Positions 1 through 5,256 of a DNA stretch of 12,711 bases are shown here, in pieces; position 1 is the stretch's first letter, and the number at the start of each line of letters is the position of its first letter. The DNA is from a bacterium (GTDB lineage Bacteria; Chloroflexota; Dormibacteria; UBA8260; Bog-877), in contig JAKABA010000110.1 of the NCBI GenBank assembly GCA_021802115.1, positions 1-12,711 on the forward strand, read 5' to 3'. The notes under the pieces are model-generated. The model was not told the origin of the DNA. It saw nothing but the letters and a program-made list of their open reading frames with translations, and did not search any database. The translations under genes were made by a program, and so were the position numbers.

Positions 1-1
1 G

Positions 2-586
2 GCAGCCGTGGTCCTGATCGGCGGGTACGCCTCGGGGTGGGGGGGACACCTGAAGATCTCGCAGGCGGCGGTGCCGCTGGCGGCGTCCAGCGGGACGAGT
101 CAGGCGACGCTCAACCTGTCGATCGTGACCGGGAAGATGATGGGATCTGGCGCGCTCGGGCCGGCCTACGTTCCCAGCAACTTCACCGTGCCTGCGGACT
201 CCACGGTCAAGGTGACGGTCACCGACTTCGACACCGCGACCCCGCTCACCGGCCCACTGGTGAAGTACTCCAAGGTGACCGGCACCGTGGGGGGCACGAT
301 GCAGGTGCAGCCGATCAATCCCCAGGCCCCCAACAGCTTTGTGGGCAAAGCCCACACCATGAGCTACCTAGCGCCAACTCTGGTCGCCCACACCCTGACG
401 ATTCCGGCGCTGGGGATCAACGTTCCCATGGCCGGACAGTCCCGGATCACCTTCACCATCAAGACCGGCAAGCCCGGCACCTACGAATGGCAGTGCATGG
501 ACCCGTGCGGGAACGGGGCCAATGGCATGGGTGCCCCGATGGGGATGGTCGGTTACATGGCCGGGACCATGACCGTCGCCGGCTGA
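2..586 (+). CDS. Membrane-anchored cupredoxin-like protein, 5' end cut by window edge
   Basis: The reading frame is open to the window edge. A GTG at 8 could be read as a start, but the frame continues upstream through hydrophobic codons (Ala-Ala-Val-Val-Leu-Ile), which look like the end of a membrane anchor or signal peptide, so the true start is probably outside. The rest is a secreted beta-sandwich cupredoxin. Counting from the GTG, histidines lie at 116 and 128 (VAHTLTIPALGINVP), followed by a C-terminal copper loop C163-M-D-P-C167-G-N-G-A171-N-G-M174 and a final strand GYMAGTMTV. The Cys-x3-Cys-x6-Met spacing is that of the CuA site of cytochrome oxidase subunit II and nitrous oxide reductase, but the histidine expected four residues after the second Cys is Ala171. 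Electron transfer or copper binding outside the membrane is inferred. It converges on upp, with a strong hairpin between them. The cupredoxin fold is fairly sure; the metal-site type is not. Confidence 0.8.
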   Translation, partial: AAVVLIGGYASGWGGHLKISQAAVPLAASSGTSQATLNLSIVTGKMMGSGALGPAYVPSNFTVPADSTVKVTVTDFDTATPLTGPLVKYSKVTGTVGGTMQVQPINPQAPNSFVGKAHTMSYLAPTLVAHTLTIPALGINVPMAGQSRITFTIKTGKPGTYEWQCMDPCGNGANGMGAPMGMVGYMAGTMTVAG

Positions 587-614
587 CCGGCGCCAACTCC
601 GCCCTTCGCGACCG

Positions 615-653
615 GGCCGGGGGCCCCTCCCACAAGGAGGTGAACCCCCGGCC
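615..653. terminator. GC-rich hairpin between convergent genes
   Basis: The arms GGCCGGGGG (615-623) and CCCCCGGCC (645-653) pair perfectly. An inner stem CCTCC/GGAGG (626-630, 636-640) closes a five-base loop. The hairpin begins 29 bases after the cupredoxin stop. No T-run follows on either strand, so intrinsic termination is inferred from position and stem strength only. The GGAGG in the inner arm is part of the stem, and no gene starts after it. Confidence 0.5.
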
Positions 654-825
654 TTCTGGCGTGAGAGATCTCGCTTAGCGGGTCGGTGACCCGGACACGC
701 TGCCACGACGGTGGCTGACGGACGGCGGCCACCGCAAGGAGCCCACCCGGATCGCGGATAGAACTGGGGGTCTGGGGGCCTGGCATTCGGTCCCTGGATC
801 GGGGTCGAACCCCAGTGCGGCGGCA

Positions 826-840
826 GGCACCGCCGGTGCC
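826..840 (-). terminator. Hairpin after upp
   Basis: GGCACC and GGTGCC form a perfect six-pair stem with a GCC loop, seven bases beyond the upp stop on the minus strand. It lacks a U-tract. The remaining gap between the two convergent genes (587-846) also holds small inverted repeats at 679-693 and 801-813 and no supported gene. Confidence 0.4.
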
Positions 841-846
841 GGAAGG

Positions 847-1521
847 TCAACTGCCCTGCAGGGGACCGCCGGCTCCACCGGCAAGGCCCGACCCCGGCGG
901 CCCGAAGAGCCGGTCACCGGCGTCACCGAGCCCGGGGACGATGTAGCCCCGGTCGTCGAGGCTGCGATCCACCGCTGCACAGACCACCTTGACCTGCGGC
1001 ATGCGGGCGAAGAAGGCGGCCACCCCCGGCTCCGACGCCACCAGGCAGAGGGCCGTGATGGCGGAGGCCCCGCGCCGCTGGATCAGGCCGCAGGCCTGGG
1101 CGAGCGAGCCGCCGGTGGCCAGCATGGGGTCGCACACCAAGACTCGCCGTCCGGCCAGCGAGGCTGGCAGGCCGTCGAGATAACAGACCGCGTCGAGGGT
1201 GTCATCGTTCCGCTTCATCCCCAGATGGGCCACCTCGCACTCGGGCGCCACCCGTTCGACCCCCGGGACCATGCCCAGGCCCGCACGCAGGATGGGGACC
1301 ACGAGCACCTCCTCGACTACCCGCACGCCGAGGGCGGAGCCGACCGGTGTCTGCACCTTGGCGGTGGCGGTACCGAGATCACGCAGCGCCTCGTAGGCCA
1401 GGAACATGGCGACCTCGGCCATGAGAGTCCGGAACCGATCCCGGCCCGTCCTCTGGTCCCGCAGCTCGCTGAGCCGGTGGGAAACGGCCGGGTGCGAGAC
1501 CACCGTGACCTGGGGATCCAT
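847..1521 (-). CDS. upp: Uracil phosphoribosyltransferase
   Basis: This enzyme salvages uracil: uracil plus PRPP gives UMP and pyrophosphate in the cytoplasm. The 224-residue product is colinear with bacterial UPRTases. The N-terminal signature HPAVSHRLSELRD is at 10-22, followed by FRTLMAEVAMFLAYEALRDL. The PRPP-binding loop DPMLATGGS is at 131-139, and the uracil-binding C-terminal signature GYIVPGLGDAGDRLFG is at 192-207. The family usually ends just after this signature. Here a Gly/Pro-rich tail of about 17 residues follows, of no obvious function. The ATG at 1521 is a good start because the conserved N-terminus begins at once. The gene is divergent from the sigma factor and convergent with the cupredoxin, so it appears to be its own transcription unit, ending at the hairpin at 826-840. 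Confidence 0.96.
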   Translation of the reverse strand: MDPQVTVVSHPAVSHRLSELRDQRTGRDRFRTLMAEVAMFLAYEALRDLGTATAKVQTPVGSALGVRVVEEVLVVPILRAGLGMVPGVERVAPECEVAHLGMKRNDDTLDAVCYLDGLPASLAGRRVLVCDPMLATGGSLAQACGLIQRRGASAITALCLVASEPGVAAFFARMPQVKVVCAAVDRSLDDRGYIVPGLGDAGDRLFGPPGSGLAGGAGGPLQGS

Positions 1522-1589
1522 GCCGTGTCATGATCGCGGTCTCAGGGCTATCGCTGCTGGGCCGGATCGCGGGATCGCAAAGTGGTCCA

Positions 1590-2192
1590 ATGGATGTGAT
1601 GGAGGGCCCTGAGGCCGCCGGCGCCGAGTCCTTGGCGTTGGCTGAGGTCTGGCAGTACGGTGCCGAGGTGCGGCGTCTGGCTGGGCATCTCTGCCAGCAC
1701 CGTGAGGATGCCGAGGATGTGGCCCAGAACACGCTGATGAAGGCTGCCAGTCACCTTCTGGGCTTTCGCCATGAGGCGAGCATGCGCACCTGGCTGCATC
1801 GCATCGCCACCAACGAGTGCCGCCAGCTCCGCCGACGCACTCCGCCGGTCTCGCTCGATCGCCTGCTGGAGTCGACCTGGCACGACGACGCGTCTGCCAT
1901 AGGCCAGCTTCAGGTGACGGACCCTGAGGAGGCGGCGATCGAGGCTGAGATGAGGAATGCGGTGCTCGCCAGCCTGGAGGAGCTGCCCGCGGGTGAGCGC
2001 ACAGTGCTCCTCATGCGGGACGGTCAGGGCCTGGGAATCCCCGAGATCGGTGCCGCGACCGGTTCCTCCGAGCTGGCGGTGCGATCTCGCCTGTACCGGG
2101 CTCGGCACCACTTGCGGGACCGGTTGGCGAGGCGGCTCGGCTCAGGGGACCGGACCCAAGCTGCCACAAAGGAGCCGCCGGCGCATCTATGA
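1590..2192 (+). CDS. ECF-type RNA polymerase sigma factor
   Basis: A two-domain sigma-70 family protein that directs RNA polymerase to a specific promoter set. Counting from ATG 1590, region 2 spans about 25-85 (AGHLCQHREDAEDVAQNTLMK, then MRTWLHRIATNECRQLRRR, the usual ECF sequence for -10 recognition). Region 4 spans about 125-185 (LASLEELPAGERTVLLMRDG, then the helix-turn-helix IPEIGAATGSSELAVRSRLYRAR). There is no region 1 or 3, as expected for ECF factors. The frame is also open from ATG 1530, but that start would leave only 8 bases to the divergent upp start, and the first 20 residues show no sigma homology. ATG 1590 or 1599 is therefore preferred; neither has a strong Shine-Dalgarno. 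No zinc-finger or membrane anti-sigma gene is adjacent. The next genes encode a thiol oxidoreductase and a DUF302 protein, which suggests a redox-responsive regulon. Confidence 0.9.
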   Translation: MDVMEGPEAAGAESLALAEVWQYGAEVRRLAGHLCQHREDAEDVAQNTLMKAASHLLGFRHEASMRTWLHRIATNECRQLRRRTPPVSLDRLLESTWHDDASAIGQLQVTDPEEAAIEAEMRNAVLASLEELPAGERTVLLMRDGQGLGIPEIGAATGSSELAVRSRLYRARHHLRDRLARRLGSGDRTQAATKEPPAHL

Positions 2193-2223
2193 GTCAGGAC
2201 CATCCTGACATGAGGTGCATCCG

Positions 2224-2925
2224 ATGGCGCTACTCTCAGAGACCCTGCGGCAGGATCTCGCCCAACGCTTTGCTGATCTCGACCAGACGGTGACGATCGC
2301 CCTGTTCACGCGAGCCACATCCTCCGGGGGTCTGGACTTCGAGGCCTGCCCGTACTGCGCCGAAGCGGTTCAGCTGGCCCAGGAGCTCGCGGCCGTCTCC
2401 CCCCGAATCTCCACTGAGATCCATGACCTGGCCCAGCCCACCCCGGGCGATGGGGTGGGTTCCGACGTGACCCGGGTGCCGGCCTGGAGGCTCCTCGGGC
2501 CCAACCACCAGGACTTCGGGATCCGGTTCTTCGGGATTCCGAGCGGGTATGAGTTCTCCACGCTCGTGGCCGACCTCATCCAGCTCGCCAAGGGTGCCCC
2601 CGACCTCCACCCGGCCACTCTGGCCGAGCTGAACGGGCTGGACCGGGACATCGCGATTCAGGTGTTCGTGACTCCGACCTGCCCGTACTGCCCCCAGGCG
2701 GTGTATCTTGCACATCAGATGGCGATGGCGTCGCCCCGGGTGACGGCCGATGCCTTTGAGGCGACCGAGTTCCCCGAACTGGTCCAGCGCTACCACGTGC
2801 GCGGAGTGCCGCGCACCGTCGTCAACGAGACCTTCGCGGTTGAAGGAGCGGTCCCGGAGGCTCAGCTGCTGGACCTGGTGCGGCAGGCGCGCGGCCGAGA
2901 GCAACCCGCGACGTTCAGCCGCTGA
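2224..2925 (+). CDS. Glutaredoxin-like protein disulfide oxidoreductase (two thioredoxin folds)
   Basis: A 233-residue protein built from two thioredoxin folds, like the PDO family of thermophilic archaea and bacteria, which reduces, forms or isomerises protein disulfides. The N-terminus (MALLSETLRQDL) is typical of the family. The first CPYC active site is at 42-45 (EACPYCAEAV), with its cis-proline region VPA at 85-87. The second CPYC is at 153-156 (PTCPYCPQAV), with cis-proline GVPRTVVN at 194-201. Both sites keep two cysteines, so both folds could be redox active. The frame opens at a GTG at 2215, but GAGG at 2212-2215 sits 8 bases ahead of ATG 2224, which decides for the ATG. It starts 31 bases after the sigma stop and precedes the DUF302 gene, likely in one operon. 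No signal peptide is seen, so it is probably cytoplasmic. Confidence 0.92.
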   Translation: MALLSETLRQDLAQRFADLDQTVTIALFTRATSSGGLDFEACPYCAEAVQLAQELAAVSPRISTEIHDLAQPTPGDGVGSDVTRVPAWRLLGPNHQDFGIRFFGIPSGYEFSTLVADLIQLAKGAPDLHPATLAELNGLDRDIAIQVFVTPTCPYCPQAVYLAHQMAMASPRVTADAFEATEFPELVQRYHVRGVPRTVVNETFAVEGAVPEAQLLDLVRQARGREQPATFSR

Positions 2926-3004
2926 TCGACGCGATCCCGGGTGGCGCCTCCGGAGGTCACCAGGGTTGCTGCACCAGCTGTCCGGAGCAGGCAGGAGGAT
3001 GATT

Positions 3005-3406
3005 ATGAAGTACGTGCGCAACGTCGAGCTGGACGAGCCGTTTGCGGCGGCGTGCCAACGGGTTGAGGCCGCATTTCAGGAACAGGGCTTTGGGGTCCTC
3101 ACCAGGATCGATGTCGATCAGGTGCTCCATGAGAAGCTGGCGAAGACGCTGCCCCCGTTTCGGATCTACGGCGTCTGCAACCCCGGGCTGGCGGACCAGG
3201 CGCTGGCGGTCGAGCCCGAGGTGGGGGTGATGCTCCCCTGCTCGGTCACGGTTCGGGAGCTGGCCGAGGGTCGGACCATGGTCAGTGTCCTGGACCCGGA
3301 ACTGGTCAAGGAGATGGCCCCGGGTGCTGAGCTGGAGCGTGTCATGGCCGATGCCGGCAGCCGGGTGGCCGCCGCGGCGGCGGCTCTCTCGCGGGATAGT
3401 CGATAG
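3005..3406 (+). CDS. DUF302 domain protein
   Basis: A 133-residue single-domain protein with the DUF302 pattern: an N-terminal helix ending in FQEQGFGVLTRIDVDQVLHEKL, then FRIYGVCNPGLADQALAVEP, then a central strand GVMLPCSVTVREL and VSVLDPELV. The family is widespread in bacteria and archaea and its biochemical role is not established. Members often sit near redox, sulfur or metal-stress genes, which fits the neighbouring PDO. ATG 3005 is chosen because AGGAGG (2993-2998) lies 6 bases before it; a second ATG at 2999 abuts that site and is too close. The two cysteines, in the VCNP and LPCSV motifs, are at positions commonly occupied by Cys in this family. It is the last gene of the sigma-PDO-DUF302 set. 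Family assignment is confident; function is unknown. Confidence 0.9.
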   Translation: MKYVRNVELDEPFAAACQRVEAAFQEQGFGVLTRIDVDQVLHEKLAKTLPPFRIYGVCNPGLADQALAVEPEVGVMLPCSVTVRELAEGRTMVSVLDPELVKEMAPGAELERVMADAGSRVAAAAAALSRDSR

Positions 3407-3444
3407 GGCACCGGCCCGCCTCGCCGCCACCAGGGACCGAGGTG

Positions 3445-3470
3445 GGCGCCACAGGCCGCACCTGTGCGCC
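3445..3470 (+). terminator. Hairpin downstream of the sigma-PDO-DUF302 set
   Basis: GGCG-(C)-CACAGG pairs with CCTGTG-CGCC: six plus four base pairs with one bulged C and a CCGCA loop, starting 38 bases after the DUF302 stop. No T-run follows, so the terminator role is inferred. Confidence 0.4.
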
Positions 3471-3645
3471 ACATCCCCAGCCGACCTGGCCGGCAGCTCA
3501 GTCGGTGGGGGCCGCTCGTCGTGCCCATGAGCGAGGTTCCCCTCCTGTCCGCGCTCTACACCGCATTCCGCTTCCACGCGGGCCTTGCGTCGGCCGCGAC
3601 GCGTCGCATCCAGGGGGACCGCCGCGGGCACGCGGGGATGTACAG

Positions 3646-3667
3646 CCAGGGCGCCCCGGCGCCCTGG
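3646..3667. repeat. Perfect 10-base inverted repeat
   Basis: CCAGGGCGCC (3646-3655) and GGCGCCCTGG (3658-3667) are exact reverse complements separated by two bases, giving a 22-base near-perfect palindrome. It lies between convergent genes in the gene-poor stretch. It could be a bidirectional terminator stem, a protein-binding palindrome or a dispersed palindromic repeat; no second copy is seen in this window. Confidence 0.55.
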
Positions 3668-3890
3668 GGCGGCGGGCGATGGGTGGGCGATGGGCCAACC
3701 TCGCCCTGCCGAAGCAGAGGTCGCCGCTCCGGCACGATCGGCTGTCGCGGGTTCGATGGGTGGGAGCACCGCCGAAACGGCGCCGTGCGGCACCGGAGGA
3801 CGCCGTCGATCAGATCGCTCGCTGAGGCCCCGGGCTCGTGGGGGCCTTCCGCGAATCGACCACCGACACCAGCCTCCAGGGCATTGCGGT

Positions 3891-4379
3891 TCATCGCCCC
3901 CGCGGCACTCTTCGCTCAGACTCTCTCGGAATCCGCGAGGTGCTGCAGGTCGAACGGTGGAGGGCGATCACCGCCCTTTCCCCCGCTGCCCGCACGCGAG
4001 CCACGGGGTCGTCCAGGAGTCCAGCCGCCGCGGATAGGCCGTCTTCGACGCCGTGGCGAGCGATCACCTTGGCGGCCATCTCTCGGACTCGCCAGGCATC
4101 GTCGCCGGTCGCGTGGATGACGGCCGCCGTGGCAGCTCTTTCCCAGGTGTACAGGAGCCCCCGACACGCCCAGACTCGCGGCCAATAGCCGTTCCTGCCG
4201 CCCTCCGCACCCGCGAGCACCTGCGCAGCAGGCGGTCCGCCGAGCGCCCGCACCAAGGCATCGTCCACTTCCCTGCCCTGGAGCAGGTCAACACATCCCG
4301 AGACGACCGCCGCGGTTCCCCTTCGTGAGCATTCTGCCGCGATCCTCTGCCGTGGACTCTCCTGCCCGATTCTGGCCAC
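3891..4379 (-). CDS. Small HEAT-repeat protein
   Basis: A 162-residue cytoplasmic protein with an alpha-solenoid core. The N-terminal part (RIGQESPRQRIAAECSRRGTAAVVSGCVDLL, residues 3-33) is helical. The core at about 64-141 reads YWPRVWACRGLLYTW, then DDAWRVREMAAKVIARHG, then LLDDPVARVRAAGERAVIAL. That is two to three HEAT-like units with the usual Asp-Asp-x-Val/Trp-Arg-Val-Arg turn. Similar small HEAT proteins are known from actinobacterial genomes without assigned function; a protein-binding scaffold role is inferred. The start is the GTG at 4379, since an in-frame stop lies five codons upstream; no clear Shine-Dalgarno precedes it. The last about 20 residues (Arg/Ser-rich) do not continue the repeat and may be an unstructured tail. 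It diverges from the DUF1905 gene. Confidence 0.82.
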   Translation of the reverse strand: MARIGQESPRQRIAAECSRRGTAAVVSGCVDLLQGREVDDALVRALGGPPAAQVLAGAEGGRNGYWPRVWACRGLLYTWERAATAAVIHATGDDAWRVREMAAKVIARHGVEDGLSAAAGLLDDPVARVRAAGERAVIALHRSTCSTSRIPRESERRVPRGR

Positions 4380-4395
4380 CGCGTCAGTGTGTCAT

Positions 4396-4420
4396 GGCCG
4401 GCCAAACGGTGGCGCCGGCC
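4396..4420. repeat. Inverted repeat between divergent genes
   Basis: GGCCGGC (4396-4402) and GCCGGCC (4414-4420) pair perfectly across an 11-base loop, 17 bases upstream of the HEAT-protein start on its strand. The 4380-4625 interval holds no other supported gene. An operator or mRNA-leader structure is possible; in such GC-rich DNA chance is also plausible. Confidence 0.3.
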
Positions 4421-4612
4421 CCTCGGCGACATCCCTGGCCAGCCGCTTCCCGCGATCGACTGCGGGTGGCACGCCGGAAGGACTGCGGTCATCCCGAGCC
4501 GAACCCGATTCCATGCCTGGCCGGGCAAGAGCGACGGTGGGCAGGGCACTCTGGGTTCGGCCGCGGCCGGACCTGCACCCACTCCATCGGCGCAGGTGCC
4601 CGTCTTGCTGAG

Positions 4613-4618
4613 TACGCT
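4613..4618 (+). promoter_or_regulatory. Possible -10 element for a leaderless DUF1905 transcript
   Basis: TACGCT matches the TANNNT -10 pattern and lies 7 bases before ATG 4626, the spacing expected if transcription starts at or next to the start codon. No Shine-Dalgarno precedes this ATG, which agrees with a leaderless mRNA. No -35 element was recognised. Confidence 0.35.
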
Positions 4619-4625
4619 CACCCAC

Positions 4626-4919
4626 ATGGAGCTGGACTTCACGGGCGGCCTCTGGTACTGGCGGGGCCCCTCGCCCTATTACTTCATCTCCGTACCGGAC
4701 AAGGAGAGCCGTGACCTCCGCGCGCTGTCTTCGGTCGTCACCTACGGTTGGGGGATGATCCCGGTCCGGGCGCGAATCGGCAGCTCGGAGTGGGAGACGT
4801 CACTTTGGCCCAAGGCCGGGCAGTACATAGTTCCCGTGAAGGACGCGGTGCGCCGCGCCGAGAAGCTCGACGTCGGCGACTCGGTCGCGGTACGGCTGAA
4901 TGTGGCACCCCGGAAGTGA
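4626..4919 (+). CDS. DUF1905 domain protein
   Basis: A 97-residue protein that is essentially one DUF1905 domain: MELDFTGGLWYWRGPSPYYFISVP, then VVTYGWGMIPVRARIGSSEWETSLWPK, then YIVPVKDAVRRAEKLDVGDSVAVRLNV. These are the hallmark blocks of the family, a small beta-barrel of unknown biochemical function that sometimes is fused to a YdeI/OmpD-associated domain. No such fusion is present here. The frame is open far upstream to 4389, but that part is Arg/Pro/Gly-rich and unlike the family. The domain begins exactly at ATG 4626, so this start is chosen. It is divergent from the HEAT-repeat gene and convergent with tRNA-Gln. Cytoplasmic; role unknown. Confidence 0.9.
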   Translation: MELDFTGGLWYWRGPSPYYFISVPDKESRDLRALSSVVTYGWGMIPVRARIGSSEWETSLWPKAGQYIVPVKDAVRRAEKLDVGDSVAVRLNVAPRK

Positions 4920-4940
4920 GCGCACCTGACGGAACGGCTG

Positions 4941-4955
4941 GCCCCGGAGTGGGGC
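4941..4955 (+). terminator. Short hairpin after DUF1905 gene
   Basis: GCCCC and GGGGC form a five-pair stem with a five-base loop (GGAGT) 21 bases after the stop. It is weak and without a T-run; listed as a possible terminator between the convergent DUF1905 and tRNA-Gln genes. Confidence 0.25.
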
Positions 4956-5035
4956 GATGAAACGGCGACCGGATGGGGCGAAGGCGGACTCGTGGCGGGT
5001 CTTCCTCAGGATCCGAGTGCGCCTGATGAAGTCGT

Positions 5036-5110
5036 TGGCTGGGGCGGGAGGGGTCGAACCTCCGATCTCCTGATCCAGAGTCAGGCGCCTTACCACTTGG
5101 CCACGCCCCA
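5036..5110 (-). tRNA. tRNA-Gln (anticodon CTG), CCA encoded
   Basis: The minus strand folds into a complete cloverleaf. The acceptor TGGGGCG pairs with CGCCCCA, and a D-arm GCC...GGC follows. The anticodon stem CCTGA/TCAGG encloses loop CTCTGGA with anticodon CTG, which reads CAG glutamine codons. The T-arm is GGAGG-TTCGACC-CCTCC. The discriminator is G, typical for tRNA-Gln, and the 3' CCA is encoded in the DNA (5036-5038 on the complement). It lies downstream of gltX on the same strand with a gap of about 138 bases. It could be co-transcribed with gltX or have its own promoter; an AT-rich patch near 5171-5177 is the only promoter-like sequence seen. Confidence 0.96.
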
Positions 5111-5243
5111 CTGCGCAGGCCATCGTCAGAGCGGTGAGCTGGGCTGGGCGGTCAGCCGCCAGCCGAAGACGATATTACCGTGCCCAGCCGGCACTCCCAG
5201 CGGAAGGGAAAGGCGAACTCCGCCGGGCCGATCGCTGAACCGC

Positions 5244-5256
5244 CGGCCTCAGGCCG
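5244..5256 (-). terminator. Stem-loop with the gltX stop codon in its loop
   Basis: CGGCC and GGCCG form a five-pair stem whose three-base loop is exactly the TGA stop of gltX. It may be a weak terminator or a chance consequence of GC-rich codons. Confidence 0.2.

Larger units (their letters stand above)
3407..3890. other. Gene-poor stretch between DUF302 and HEAT-protein genes
   Basis: About 480 bases with no supported gene. Frames on both strands stay open because of high GC, but their products are Arg/Pro/Gly/Ala-rich, lack recognisable motifs and have no ribosome binding site. The stretch contains two strong hairpins (3445-3470 and 3646-3667). The genes on either side converge, so termination signals are expected here. 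Confidence 0.6.

Noticed and set aside
801..813. GGGGTCGAACCCC, resembling a tRNA T-arm on the minus strand
   Set aside because: When placed as a T-arm the stem does not pair with correct loop register, and no acceptor, anticodon or D-arm can be fitted around it.
2236..3021. Minus-strand frame of 261 codons opposite the PDO gene
   Set aside because: Antisense shadow of the CPYC-containing oxidoreductase; no recognisable motif.
3556..3894. Minus-strand frame of 112 codons downstream of the HEAT protein
   Set aside because: Pro/Arg-rich with many cysteines and no recognisable pattern; no ribosome binding site. Left as gene-poor DNA.
3464..4120. Plus-strand frame of 218 codons in the gene-poor stretch
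   Set aside because: Arg/Pro-rich product without motifs or ribosome binding site, and it runs into the HEAT-protein gene on the other strand.
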